A DNA stretch of 64,000 nucleotides from NCBI GenBank assembly GCA_010279815.1, contig QEOQ01000221.1, positions 264,973 to 328,972 of the forward strand, given 5' to 3'. This DNA is from Brachionus plicatilis (taxonomy: Eukaryota > Rotifera > Eurotatoria > Ploima > Brachionidae). Every line of letters begins with the position of its first letter. The stretch's first letter is position 1. Of this stretch, positions 1-10,053 are shown piece after piece. Under the pieces are notes generated by a model. That model saw only the letters and a program-made list of their open reading frames with translations, ran no database searches and was not told where the DNA came from. The position numbers and the translations under genes were made by a program.

Positions 1-42
1 GAATAATAAATTAAAACAGAATAATTTTCTGAATTAATAAAT

Positions 43-296
43 CTACCACAAAGCAGCAGTAGAACCACAGCCCAAGTTCAATGGTGCAGCAGCAGTGTTC
101 CAGTTTCCCCAGGTGATGGTGCTTCAGTTAAAGGAAGAGTATTCCAATTGTTGTAAGCGAGTGGAGCAGCTGCTAATGGAAGAGCGTTCCAATTGTTGGT
201 GGCAAGTGGAGTAGCACTCAAAGGCAGAGTATTCCAATGGTTCCAGGTAAGAGGAGCAGTAGCCAATGGGGCAGTCAATGATAATCCACAAGTCAT
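43..296 (-). pseudogene. Pair 1, A member: frameshifted small W/N-rich repeat protein
   Basis: This is the minus-strand partner of the gene at 710. It starts with the family's MTCGLSLTAPLA and carries four 15-residue units. It resembles the copy at 5345 in reading LATAPLTW and TPLATNNWNA. Around 105-110 it reads ggtgatgg where the other copies have ggtgagtgg, a one-base deletion. The frame therefore leaves the family sequence after TEAP, and translation stops at 78 after 72 residues. Without the deletion it would end at the TAG at 43-45, as the other A members do. It may be a real pseudogene or a single-base assembly error. The window begins inside its 3' flank. Confidence 0.8.
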
Positions 297-709
297 TTTA
301 TAATTTGAATGTGATGGTATTTTATTTAAAAATATTATTTTTACTAAAATTGAATGTTTGATGATTTTTTTAATTTTATTTCCGAATATTTATATTCCCA
401 TGTTTCGATTCAAAAAAAAAAATTTATTTAAATTGATTTTAATAGGCTTTAAGAATTTAAATGAAAAATGTTTATTTCTAATCAAATTCAAAATATTGAT
501 TGTTTAAAATGAAGTATTAGGTGGTATTTGATTGTTTTAAAACCTATTAAATCAAATTAAATTAGGGACATCAAATGATGCATTAAAGTAAACAAAGAAA
601 TTCTAAATGCATATAAATATCGAAAACTATTGAAGAAAAAATCATCAAACATTCAATTTGAGTAAAAATATTATTTTTAAAGAAAATACCATCACAAACA
701 AATTATAAA
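297..709. promoter_or_regulatory. Bidirectional promoter of pair 1
   Basis: This 413 bp lies between two divergent ATGs. Outward TATAAATAT boxes lie at 385-394 (minus) and 612-620 (plus), each starting 98 nt from its ATG. About 29 nt downstream of each TATA both sides have ATCATCAAACATTCAATTT, a likely transcription start region, giving 5' leaders of about 66 nt. The outer ~76 nt on each side are near-perfect inverted copies. The central ~220 bp is not palindromic. In this pair the core with GGGAATATAAATATT (alpha) faces A, and the core with ATGCATATAAATATCGA (beta) faces B. Confidence 0.7.
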
Positions 710-1009
710 ATGACTTGCGGATTATCATTGACTGCCCCATTGGCTGCTGCTCCTCTTACCTGGAACAATTGGAATACCTTGCCTTTGAGTGCTACTCCAC
801 TCGCTTACAACAATTGGAATACTCTTCCATTAGCAGCTGCTCCACTCGCTTACAACAATTGGAATACTCTTCCATTAGCAGCTGCTCCACTCGCTTACAA
901 TAATTTGAACACTCTTCCTTTAACTGAAGCACCACTCACCTGGGGAAACTGGAACACTGCCGCTGCACCATTGAACTTGGGCTGTGGTTCTACTGCTGCT
1001 TTGTGGTGA
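710..1009 (+). CDS. Pair 1, B member: small W/N-rich 15-residue repeat protein (99 aa)
   Basis: I do not recognise this family; it occurs 16 times here. The protein starts MTCGLSLTAPLAA, continues as five units of about 15 residues (pattern A/T-PL-A/T-Y/W-N-N-W/L-NTLPL), and ends in APLNLGCGSTAALW. There are two cysteines, at residue 3 and about 7 from the end. There is no lysine, arginine or aspartate and only one glutamate. The N-terminus has no basic residue, so a standard signal peptide is not evident. No intron is seen. The ATG follows AAATTATAAA, the same start context in all copies. It ends with TGA and a B-type 3' flank (agtctgtcaaata). Unit 1 reads TWNNWNT where most copies have TWNHWNT. 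The composition suggests a structural, self-associating protein such as a cuticle, shell or glue component, but that is inference. Confidence 0.75.
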   Translation: MTCGLSLTAPLAAAPLTWNNWNTLPLSATPLAYNNWNTLPLAAAPLAYNNWNTLPLAAAPLAYNNLNTLPLTEAPLTWGNWNTAAAPLNLGCGSTAALW

Positions 1010-2427
1010 AGTCTGTCAAATATCCTTTTATTTTATATATTTTAGCCTTTATTTAAATAGAATTGTTTTATATTTTTAATTATGAATTTTATTTTCTTAC
1101 CTAATATATAAAATCTTGCAATTTTAATAAATCTTTATAAAATATTTAAATTACTTAAGTAAAAAAAAATTTAAAAATTTCTAGTAAATTTTACTTTTCA
1201 TTTTTAATACATTCTTATTTGACTTCTAAAAAAGTCATGATTTAAAGTTTGAATAGCAAAAAATTTAATCTCAACAAACGAATTTTAATATATTTATTTT
1301 TTAATTATAGAATATAATCTGAATTGCAGAAATAATTAATTTCTTTTAAAAAAAAATCTCGAAAATAATTAATTTCGATGTCTAAATATTTTATTGTTTA
1401 ACCAAACATTTTTTTCCATTAGCTTTTCGACCTTCCTTAGCTTTTGCAGCAATAGGATCCTTATTATATTCTAAAAGCATCTCTTTATATTTTTGATCAA
1501 CAGCTAATGCAATTATGTGAAAACAAATGTACTTTTTTAAAAAATTACTACAAGACTTCTAGTTCTACTTTTGTACAGTTCTTTAAAATTAAAATTTTTA
1601 AGCTTATCATATTTTGCACACAAAAAGTCTTTTTTGCCATAATAAGATAGCTTTTTTCTTTTACACTCTTATTGTAAGTCGACTATCTTCCAGTTTTGAT
1701 GAAAATATTTCATTTTAGTACGAAACTAATTAATTTAGTGCAAAATTAAGTTTTAATTATAATTAGCTAAGAAATTATAAGAAATTTTCTTCCTAAAAAA
1801 ATAATTTTTTTTTAGCACAAGCTAATTTTTTTTGAACAAAAAGTAATTATTTTAGCAATACAGGTAATTACCATCCTTTTGTAATTATATTTAATAGACA
1901 TTACTAATTAATAAAAAATTCTAGTTGTTTCATATTTTATTATCAGAAAGATGCCATCTCGAACATCTTTAGTTCTTTTAGTGCAAAAGTTTATTTCATT
2001 TTTGAAATTCACCGGATTTATGTCCTCATGATTTTTCAATAGGAATCCATTATGTAGAGAAATAAATATTTAAAATAAAAATTAATAAAATTAAAAATCA
2101 TGCTTTGGTTATTTACTGTTTCTTCTTTTTTAAGGAAACGTTTAATAATTTAATAAGTATCATCTTTCATTACTTATATTTTATTTTTTTTATATTTTTT
2201 CATTATTTTATATATGGTTGAGATACGGTTTAATATGTGGTGCTTTCTTTAAATTAGTTTATTTAAATTATTTTTTATCTAGTATTTATATTTTGACAAT
2301 TTTATTTAAACAAAACAACTTTAAAAAAAAAAATTTGATTAATGATTCAAATTATTTTTTTAAATAAGAGTCTAAAACAAACTAGATTTGATTGTAAATT
2401 AAAAAAAAATCAAATAAATGAATTTAT
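1010..2427. other. Noncoding AT-rich DNA between pair 1 and the REXO4-like gene
   Basis: The first ~70 bases are B-type 3' flank. I see no coding signal in the rest. From about 1,880 onward the sequence is the 3' flank of the exonuclease gene and is repeated in inverted form at 59,410-59,945. Confidence 0.5.
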
Positions 2428-3765
2428 TTATTTTTTTAATAAAAATTTATTTCTGTTTAGACGCTTTTTTAGCTTATTTTTAACATATTTTTTATGACTT
2501 TCATTTCCCTTTATTTTCATATCATCCAACTGCGTTCCTAGTTCAATTTTTTGTGTAGCCATCTCTGTTCCTTCTTTTTTGCTGATAATCTTTCCTGATT
2601 TCCTATCTCTCAAAAATTGTTCCCACTCTTTTTTAAAAGTTGTATAAATTCGCATTGCTGCTTGAGCATCCTGTACTGAATTATGCTCTCCATCTTGGAT
2701 TGAAATTCCTAGTAAAGTTTGTGCCAATTTTTTCAGCGACGACAAACTTCCAAGTGTTGGAAATTTTTGCCTAAATAACTTACACTTTTGTGTATCCCTT
2801 AGCTTCTTTTTTGGATGACTCAATAACAAGACTTGCAAATCATTATGAAGAGCGTGACCAACCAGAGTCTTGCCATCTATTAGTTCAGCGACTTCCTTTT
2901 GAATTAGCTTGAAAGAGTGAGCATTGTGTTTTTTTAGATCCTCTGGACGAATTCCACTGACATGAGTTCGGTAATCTGTTACTATTTCTGTTGGTAGAGC
3001 ATATTTATCATAAATTACTTCACCAAATTGATTAATAATACTGACTCTGGCTAAAATTGAATCTTTTCCCGCTTCTCCAACGCCTACCATTTCACAGTCC
3101 ATAGCCACAACTTTGGTGATCTTTGCATCAGTAACAGTTGTAGTATTTTGATTAATTAGCTCATTTTTTTCCGGCAAAAAAACTTTATCAACTTCGAACC
3201 AAATTTTTTGGCTTTCAGTTTGTACTGGTGTTGATTCAGCTAGAGGGGGCAGCCCTTTTTGAGCGCGTCGTTTATCTCGCAGTTGTCTTAGACGTTTTGC
3301 TTGTTTGGCAGTATCTTCTAGGACTTTTTTTAAATTTATCGAATTGCTCTTTTTTAAATCGACAATAACTTTGAAATTTTCTTTTTTGTTCTTTTTGTTA
3401 TGGGACTTTTTTGAGGGTTTTTTTCCAGACTTGGAATGGTCCTTATTTGTAGTTGATTTTTTATTTGATTTCATTTTATAATTTTTTTCACAATAATTTT
3501 TAAAATAAACCATTACTTGTGTACTATATATTTTTTTAAATGTTAAATAGTTTTGATTAAATTTTAATTGAAAAAGTTAGTTAACTTTTTTTTTGTTTGA
3601 AATTTTCTTTGCAAAAGCTTACAAAAATGCTGCTGAGAAAAAAAATTTATTCTTGTTGTCTAAATTTTCAATAATAAGTCCTGCTCAAAATTTGAAAAAA
3701 AAGTAAATTTTTATTTAGATTGCATTATCAATTAATGAAAAATGTTAACTTCTAAAAGAATTTGG
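1880..3765. repeat. Left copy of inverted segmental duplication carrying the REXO4-like gene
   Basis: This segment matches the reverse complement of about 58,068-59,945, covering the gene plus several hundred bases on each side. Landmarks in both are atgccatctcgaac, taaacgtttcc and cagtaatttt-type upstream sequence ending near agaatttggttt / aaataaaattctttt. The ends were judged by eye and could be off by some tens of bases. Confidence 0.75.
2428..3513 (-). CDS. REXO4: REXO4-like 3'-5' RNA exonuclease (copy 1)
   Basis: This is a 361-residue protein of the DEDDh exonuclease superfamily (REXO4/ISG20 type), whose members trim RNA; REXO4/Rex4 is nucleolar and tied to rRNA processing. The N-terminal ~100 residues are lysine-rich and low in complexity, fitting nucleolar targeting. 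The exonuclease domain spans about residues 133-295. Exo I is VVAMDCEMVG (catalytic D and E), Exo II is LVGHALHNDLQVL (D), and Exo III is EHNSVQDAQAAMRIY (H and D). All catalytic residues are present. The C-terminal ~65 residues are basic. No intron is seen. A second in-frame ATG (MKSNKK, residue 14) could be the true start. A second intact copy in inverted orientation at 58,324 differs at four residues by eye, all in the N-terminal part. Confidence 0.88.
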   Translation of the reverse strand: MVYFKNYCEKNYKMKSNKKSTTNKDHSKSGKKPSKKSHNKKNKKENFKVIVDLKKSNSINLKKVLEDTAKQAKRLRQLRDKRRAQKGLPPLAESTPVQTESQKIWFEVDKVFLPEKNELINQNTTTVTDAKITKVVAMDCEMVGVGEAGKDSILARVSIINQFGEVIYDKYALPTEIVTDYRTHVSGIRPEDLKKHNAHSFKLIQKEVAELIDGKTLVGHALHNDLQVLLLSHPKKKLRDTQKCKLFRQKFPTLGSLSSLKKLAQTLLGISIQDGEHNSVQDAQAAMRIYTTFKKEWEQFLRDRKSGKIISKKEGTEMATQKIELGTQLDDMKIKGNESHKKYVKNKLKKRLNRNKFLLKK

Positions 3766-4779
3766 TTTACTTATTATTTCAATTCTTTTAAAAACAAGAC
3801 TTTTTTTTCTAGAGATTTATTTATTTAAATTTAATAAAAAATTTAAAATGGCTTCGAGCTCACTAATTGAGTGTTACCTCTTTCAGTTCGCTCCTTCAGC
3901 CTAAATAAGATAAAATAAATAAAAATTAAATAAAATTATTGTTTTACAATAAACGAAAAAAAAACAGTCAAACTTGTTATAAATTACTCAGGATAAATCA
4001 AATTTTTACGTTTGATTTTACACAAGAACCAAAGATTTTTCAACCTTTGGAAAGAACGTATATTAAAAAAACAAGAGTAAGGTACAATCGAATTAGGACT
4101 ATGCAGACAAAAAATTCCAAATTTATATGCTTAAAGAAAGGCACTTAGGCCTTTTAATTTCTAATTTCCTTGGGAAATTATCTGAAATATGGTAAAGGTA
4201 TTAATGTAAAATGTTTGCAAAAAATCAAAAATTTCGCATAATTTCTCAGGGAAATTAAAAGGTGTTTCATTTAATTGCCTATAGGGCATTAAGTACATAC
4301 GGTAATAACAATATCTTTTATCGAAGAAATATTTTTAAACATCTTATTTAAAAAATTTTCATCGATAAATCAAGTAATTTTCTGAAATTTATTCGTCATT
4401 CTATGAGAAAAATTAATTTAATTATTTTTTTAAGATTAAAAAAAACTATTTATTTATTTAAACTTCTGAGCCTCATAGACTAATGCCCAATAAAAAGATT
4501 TAAATTTTACAAATTGTAAAAAAAAAAAAGAAAAGAAAAAGAATTATTTACCAAGCTAATACCGAGTTCCCTTTAACGAAATTCCGATTTAACGCAATCG
4601 CAGAAATTAACCGAGCAATACCGTACCTTAAATTAAATGACACACATTAATTAACACCTTGTTATTGTTTATCTGAGAATTCTAATTGATAATGTATAAA
4701 TAAGTTGCCCATGGTGTCAATCGATAGCACCTTGACTGCGCGTGGATTAGAGGCAGAAAAACAAAATTTTTAATTTTTT
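3766..4779. other. Noncoding stretch with MITE-like and LINE-tail scraps
   Basis: No convincing gene is present; the 69-codon open frame at 3,939 is AT-rich and looks random. About 4,195-4,310 (tttcgcataatttc, aattaaaaggtgtttcattt, gcattaagtacata) is an inverted relative of 25,392-25,480. At 4,446-4,490 tatttatttatttaaac followed by ctgagcctcatag looks like the reversed 3' tail of a jockey/CR1-like LINE. At 4,560-4,625 a block with taccgag and cgatttaacgc resembles pogo-type ends, but no matching inverted repeat was found. Confidence 0.4.
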
Positions 4780-5344
4780 ATATCACAAACCTCCCAATAT
4801 TCTTTGATCACAATTGAGTCAAATTTAAGCTAAATTAATCAGATTTTAGCATTTTTTTTCTTAAAAAAAAAATAATTAAATTCAATTCAAACCCAATATT
4901 TTAAAAAAAAAACTAAAAATACAATATGTATTAATAAAAGAAAAGTAAGTGACTGAAAATAGTGATTCAAGACCTAGCTTGACCAAGAATATATGCGAAT
5001 TGAGCTTGTAAGACTAATCCGCAACCATGCTTGATGTACGTAAAATTACCAAAAATCGATGCATAAAATCAGAATTACATAACAAAAATTGGTAATTATA
5101 CAAAATTTTTTTTCAATACCAATAAGATTTTTCGTCTAAGTAACATTTGAGTTGCAAATGTTACAAAGGTCAAAGATACTGAATTAGGTGGTTCAAACCA
5201 GTCTGAAGTTTAAAATGTTGGATGGAAAAGAGTTTTATATGAATGATTAATATGTTTCCATTTTAAAAGCCTTTATTTAAATAAAAATGTTTTAACAAAA
5301 TTGAATAATAAATTAAAACAGAATAATTTTCTGAATTAATAAAT
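4780..5344 (-). repeat. A-type 3' flank of pair 2
   Basis: Read on the minus strand, this holds the sequence that follows A members: attcagaaaattattctg, then tttaaataaaggctttt (probable AATAAA polyadenylation signal), then a variant with ccaacattttaaacttcagac. The same variant follows the A member of pair 8 (61,634-61,830), while pairs 3-6 have cagcattttaatcttcagac. A more diverged part reaches back to about 4,780. Confidence 0.6.
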
Positions 5345-5644
5345 CTACCACAAAGCAGCAGTAGAACCACAGCCCAAGTTCAATGGTGCAGCAGCAGTGT
5401 TCCAGTTTCCCCAGGTGAGTGGTGCTTCAGTTAAAGGAAGAGTGTTCAAATTATTGTAAGCAAGTGGAGCAGCTGCTAATGGAAGAGCATTCCAATTGTT
5501 GTAAGCAAGTGGAGCAGCTGCTAATGGAAGAGCGTTCCAATTGTTGGTGGCAAGTGGAGTAGCACTCAAAGGCAGAGTATTCCAATGGTTCCAGGTAAGA
5601 GGAGCAGTAGCCAATGGGGCAGTCAATGATAATCCACAAGTCAT
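5345..5644 (-). CDS. Pair 2, A member: small W/N-rich repeat protein (99 aa)
   Basis: This has five repeat units and a TAG stop. Residues LATAPLTW near the N-terminus and TPLATNNWNA in unit 2 are shared with the frameshifted copy at 43-296, so those two A members are close relatives. Both terminal cysteines are present. A second open frame (62 codons, 5,451-5,639) overlaps it in another phase but is a shadow of the repeats. Function is unknown. Confidence 0.75.
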   Translation of the reverse strand: MTCGLSLTAPLATAPLTWNHWNTLPLSATPLATNNWNALPLAAAPLAYNNWNALPLAAAPLAYNNLNTLPLTEAPLTWGNWNTAAAPLNLGCGSTAALW

Positions 5645-6055
5645 TTTATAATTTGAATGTGATGGTATTTTCTTTAAAAATAATATTTTTACTCAAATTG
5701 AATGTTTGATGATTTTTTCTTCAATAGTTTTCGATATTTATATGCATTTAGAATTTCTTTGTTTACTAAAATGCATCATTTGATGTCCCTAATTTAATTT
5801 GATTTAATATGTTTTAAAACAATCAAATACCACCTAATACTTCATTTTAAACAATCAATATTTTGAATTTGATTAGAAATAAACATTTTTCATTTAAATT
5901 CTAAAACCCTATTAAAATCAATTTAAATAAATTTTTTTTTGAATTGAAACATCGGAATATAAATATTCGGAAATAAAATTAAAAAAATCATCAAACATTT
6001 AATTTGAGTAAAAATAATATTTTTAAAGAAAATACCATCACAAACAAATTATAAA
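5645..6055. promoter_or_regulatory. Bidirectional promoter of pair 2 (flipped spacer)
   Basis: TATAAATAT lies at 5,734-5,742 (minus) and 5,958-5,967 (plus), each 98 nt from its ATG. Here the beta core (ATGCATATAAATATCGA) faces the A gene and the alpha core (GGAATATAAATATTCGG) faces the B gene, the opposite of pair 1. The whole central spacer is inverted relative to the A/B ends. Confidence 0.7.
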
Positions 6056-6310
6056 ATGACTTGTGGATTATCATTGACTGCCCCATTGGCTGCTGCTCCT
6101 CTTACCTGGGACCATTGGAATACTCTGCCTTTGAGTACTGCTCCACTTGCTTACAACAATTGGAACGCTCTTCCATTAGCAGCTGCTCCACTTGCTTACA
6201 ATAATTTGAACACTCTTCCTTTAACTGAAGCACCACTCACTTGGGGAAACTGGAACACTGCTGCTGCACCATTGAACTTGGGCTGTGGTTCTACTGCTAC
6301 TTTGTGGTGA
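6056..6310 (+). CDS. Pair 2, B member: small W/N-rich repeat protein (84 aa)
   Basis: This has four repeat units, a TGA stop and a B-type 3' flank. It is unusual in reading TWDHWNT in unit 1, one of the very few acidic residues in the family, and STATLW at the C-terminus. It is one unit (45 bp) shorter than its divergent partner. Confidence 0.75.
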   Translation: MTCGLSLTAPLAAAPLTWDHWNTLPLSTAPLAYNNWNALPLAAAPLAYNNLNTLPLTEAPLTWGNWNTAAAPLNLGCGSTATLW

Positions 6311-7389
6311 AGTCTGTCAAATATACTTTTATTTGCTTTATTTTATTTATTTTGGCCTTTATTTAAATAAAATTGTTTGAAAATTATCTCAATTTTTTAT
6401 TTTATCATCTTATAAGAAAATCAAAACATAATAGATTTAGTGATTTAATAATAAAATTCATTTAATTATAATTAAATGAAATAAAATTTTAAAGTAAAAT
6501 AATTTATAGGTAAAATAAGTTGAACAAAAAAAAATTGAAAAATTAATGACAGGTGCAACATGATAATTTCATGAAAGAAAGGTACTAATTACATAATGGA
6601 GTAGGGTATTGGATATCTTGAATCGAAGCCTGCTCCGAAAGCCCAACTAAGAGATGAAATGTAGTAGTTTAAATCACAACCACCTTCAAAAACAGTCAAA
6701 TCATATTTAGATTTTACTGATGCTCCTCACAAGTGAAGGACAGTAGGTAACAAACCAGAGATAGAACTTTAACATGTAATTATATTCAAGGATTTATTTT
6801 AAAATTATCAAAACATTGGTTAAAGAATTTATTAGAGTTTTTTTTAACTAATCTTAACTTTCTAATGTCAGATTTAATTAAATGAACTATGCGAATAAAA
6901 AATTTTTTTTTAATTTATTCTTCATTAGCTTAGTCTTGTTTTTTTGATAATTCCTTTTTTTTTAAATAATTATGGAAATTTTAACAAAGATATTAATCGA
7001 GCCCAAAAATTGTTTACTTAAATTTTTATTAAATATTCTATGAATTAAAAGGGACGGCTCAAAATTAAGGAATTGTTAAAGTTTTATTAACAAAGTTCTT
7101 AATACCACTTTTAATCGTCGATTGACTAGAAGTTAAAAATTATTTTTTCAAAGGAGGAAAATTATTTTTTGATAAATTCAATATTCATTGACAAAATATT
7201 CCATTTTGGAATGGTACAATATTTATTGTAAGTAAAAGAGTAAACGAACAAAATCAGATCAGAATATATTCTTTTGCAGACACATGATTCACTGGGTTTT
7301 ATTTCATTTGGATCTATTTTAATCCACTTTCAGTTTTTTTGAAAAATTAGTTGTCTATGAATTAGTTTCTGACCTAAGCGCAGCAAGAG
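6311..7389. repeat. Extended B-type 3' flank of pair 2, then noncoding DNA
   Basis: From 6,311 to about 6,780 the sequence matches the reverse complement of about 60,190-60,667 beside pair 8, including ggtgcaacatgat, ctaagagatgaaatg and acaaccaccttcaaa. The other pairs keep only the first ~250 bp of B flank. The remainder to 7,389 is AT-rich with no recognised content. Confidence 0.6.
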
Positions 7390-8030
7390 ATAAAAAGATG
7401 ATTAACATTTTGCTTTTCATTGACATTTTTAAAGCATTTGACTTAATCATCTTCTAGTAGATTTAATCTTCTCATTTTAAAGCTATTTCATTATGGTTTT
7501 GATAATTCCTGCCTATCCTTGATATCTAATTATTTTACAAAAAGAAAACAAGTAACAATACGAAAAAATATAAATTCTTTACCAAAAGAATTGAAACTTG
7601 GAGTCCCTCAAGGTTCTTTACTGGGTCCTTTATATTTTTTAATTTTTATAAATGATTTTCCTTTGCTAATCAAAGAATTAAAATGTAAATTGTTCACAGA
7701 TGACATAACTTTCTGTTTGTCTGGAAAAACTATTGATGAACTAATCATAAAGTTTAAAATTTTTATTTAAAAAACTGAACCAAGTGTATCCTGGTGAAAC
7801 TAAAACAAATTAAACATAAATTTGACCAAAACATTTGGTATTTTGTTACAAATAAAACACTCCCATCGTTTATAGTTATTAAAAATATGCAAGTTACTGT
7901 AGTAAAGGAATTTTAAATTTTCGGAGTTACAATTGACAATAAATTAACCTTCAGTAAATATGCCTTTAATAGTTTTATTTGATTTATAAAAACTCTATTC
8001 AATAAAAAGGTTATTACACTTATCAACATC
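7390..8030 (+). pseudogene. Decayed LINE reverse transcriptase (jockey/CR1-like)
   Basis: Reverse-transcriptase motifs are spread over broken frames. IDIFKAFDLI (motif A) is at about 7,420-7,450. LGVPQGSLLGPLYFLIFIND followed by LFTDDITF (motif C, with FTDD for the usual FADD) lies in the 83-codon open frame at 7,519-7,770. A downstream fragment reads FGVTIDNKLTF near 7,920. Stops and frameshifts separate the pieces, so this is a dead insertion. It appears to be a different subfamily from the LINE at 19.6-23.5 kb. Confidence 0.75.
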
Positions 8031-9041
8031 AGTTAAAATTCAATTTAAATTACACTTATATTATTAATTTATAAATTTTATTGCACTTGTTTACACAAAA
8101 TTTTTCACTTTGATTTTTTTGGGTAAGGCTTTAATTCTTAATTTCTAAATTAAAATGGAATTTGGTGAAATGAGCTTTTCTTATTTTTTTTCCAAAATTA
8201 ATTAATAATTTTTGTAATTGAAAAAATCAGTTTAAGATGTCTGGATTTAATTATATAAACTTAGTTTACACAAGAGCGTGTAATTTTTTTCAAATTATTT
8301 CATAAAGAACAATTCGCTGCGTCCAATGACATTTCGCTCATTTACAATTTATTAAAGAAAAAACTTTCCATAAAGAATTATAAATTCAAATTAAAGGTCT
8401 TTAACTCATCTTTCGGTAAAATTATTTTATATTTTTAGTTTCCCTAATAAAAATGTCAATTTTTCCTGAACAAAAATAAAATTTTTTTTTTTAAATTTCC
8501 TGCTAAATTTGCAATAAATAATTTAGCTAAAAAATAATTTTTATAATAAGAAATACTATATTTGCTCGTAGTGCTGTAAATATTATGATATTTCTGCAAA
8601 ATATTAGTAAGGTTCGCGCGTAGCAAAACTACAGCACTATCTGAATTTCGGCAAACCGACTTTAAAAAATTAATCTGCATACTTGAAAACCTAGAAAAAA
8701 TGATTTTTTAGGTATTGTAAAAAAATAATTTTTTGACCCCACCCCTTCAAAGATCGAAAAAAAAACAAAAGTTAGTTACCTTTGAGCTAAAATATCTCAT
8801 GTTCTAATAGACATAACCTTATTAATATATATATATATATTCATTTAATTATAATGAAAGTATTTTATTATTAAATAAATCACTAAATTTACTTTATTTG
8901 ATATTTTGATTTCTTTATAAGAAGGAGCTCTAACTAGGCACAGAAAAAATAATGAAAAATTGAGATGATTTTCAAACAATTTTATTTAGATAAAGGCCAA
9001 AATAAATAAAATAAAGCAAATAAAAGTATATTTGACAGACT
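8031..9041. other. Noncoding DNA and B-type flank of pair 3
   Basis: Up to about 8,850 I see no gene; a short at-repeat (tatatatatata) lies near 8,825. The 74-codon frame at 8,456-8,680 is low complexity with no homology I recognise. From about 8,850 to 9,041 the reversed B flank (tttgacagacttcaccac, ggagctctaactaggcacag) leads into the B gene. Confidence 0.45.
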
Positions 9042-9341
9042 TCACCACAAAGCAGAAGTAGAACCACAGCCCAAGTTCAATGGTGCAGCAGCAGTGTTCC
9101 AGTTTCCCCAGGTGAGTGGTGCTTCAGTTAAAGGAAGAGTGTTCAAATTATTGTAAGCAAGTGGAGCAGCTGCTAATGGAAGAGCATTCCAATTGTTGTA
9201 AGCGAGTGGAGCAACACTCAAAGGCAAGGTATTCCAATTGTTGTTGGCAAGTGGAGCAGTACTCAAAGGCAGAGTGTTCCAATGGTTCCAGGTAAGAGGA
9301 GCAGCAGCCAATGGGGCAGTCAATGATAATCCACAAGTCAT
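9042..9341 (-). CDS. Pair 3, B member: small W/N-rich repeat protein (99 aa)
   Basis: This has five repeat units and a TGA stop, and ends STSALW. The serine before ALW is shared with the B members of pairs 4, 5 and 6 and absent from all A members. Unit 2 reads APLANNNWNT and unit 3 follows LSVAPLAY. Its divergent partner is also 99 codons, so both members of this pair carry the same unit number. Confidence 0.75.
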   Translation of the reverse strand: MTCGLSLTAPLAAAPLTWNHWNTLPLSTAPLANNNWNTLPLSVAPLAYNNWNALPLAAAPLAYNNLNTLPLTEAPLTWGNWNTAAAPLNLGCGSTSALW

Positions 9342-9753
9342 TTTATAATTTGTTTGTGATGGTTTTTTCTTTAAAAATAATATTTTTACTCAATTTGAAT
9401 GTTTGATGATTTTTTCTTTAGTATTTATCAATATTTATATGCATTTGGAATTTCTTTGTTTACAAAAATGCATCATTTGATGTCCCTAATTTAATTTGAT
9501 TTAATAGGTTTTAAAACAATCAAATACCACCTAATACTTCATTTTAAACAATCAATATTTTGAATTTGATTAGAAATAACCATTTTTCATTTAAATTCTT
9601 AAAGCCTATTAAAATCAATTTAAATAATTTTTTTTCTTGAATCGAATCATGAGAATATAAATATTGGGAAATAAAATTAAAAAAATCATCAAACATTTAA
9701 TTTGAGTAAAAATAATATTTTTAAAGAAAATACCATCACAAAAAAATTATAAA
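9342..9753. promoter_or_regulatory. Bidirectional promoter of pair 3
   Basis: TATAAATAT is at 9,431-9,439 (minus) and TATAAATATT at 9,656-9,665 (plus), each 98 nt from its ATG. Beta faces B and alpha faces A, the majority arrangement. Confidence 0.7.
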
Positions 9754-10053
9754 ATGACTTGTGGATTATCATTGACTGCCCCATTGGCTGCTGCTCCTCT
9801 TACCTGGAACCATTGGAATACTCTGCCTTTGAGTACTGCTCCACTTGCCACCAACAATTGGAATACCTTGCCTTTGAGTACTGCTCCACTCGCTTACAAC
9901 AATTGGAACGCTCTTCCATTAGCAGCTGCTCCACTTGCTTACAATAATTTGAACACTCTTCCTTTAACTGAAGCACCACTCACTTGGGGAAACTGGAACA
10001 CTGCTGCTGCACCATTGAACTTGGGCTGTGGTTCTACTGCTGCTTTGTGGTAG
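9754..10053 (+). CDS. Pair 3, A member: small W/N-rich repeat protein (99 aa)
   Basis: This has five repeat units and a TAG stop, ending STAALW. Units 2 and 3 both carry LSTAPLA, so the second and third blocks look like a recent 45-bp internal duplication. AATAAA lies downstream near 10,121 within tttaaataaaggctttt. Confidence 0.75.
   Translation: MTCGLSLTAPLAAAPLTWNHWNTLPLSTAPLATNNWNTLPLSTAPLAYNNWNALPLAAAPLAYNNLNTLPLTEAPLTWGNWNTAAAPLNLGCGSTAALW

Noticed and set aside
9759..9947. A second, overlapping 62-codon frame (MWIIIDCPIG...) inside the 99-codon family members
   Set aside because: It is the out-of-phase reading of the 45-bp repeats, is present only where five units exist, and has no start context or stop conservation of its own.
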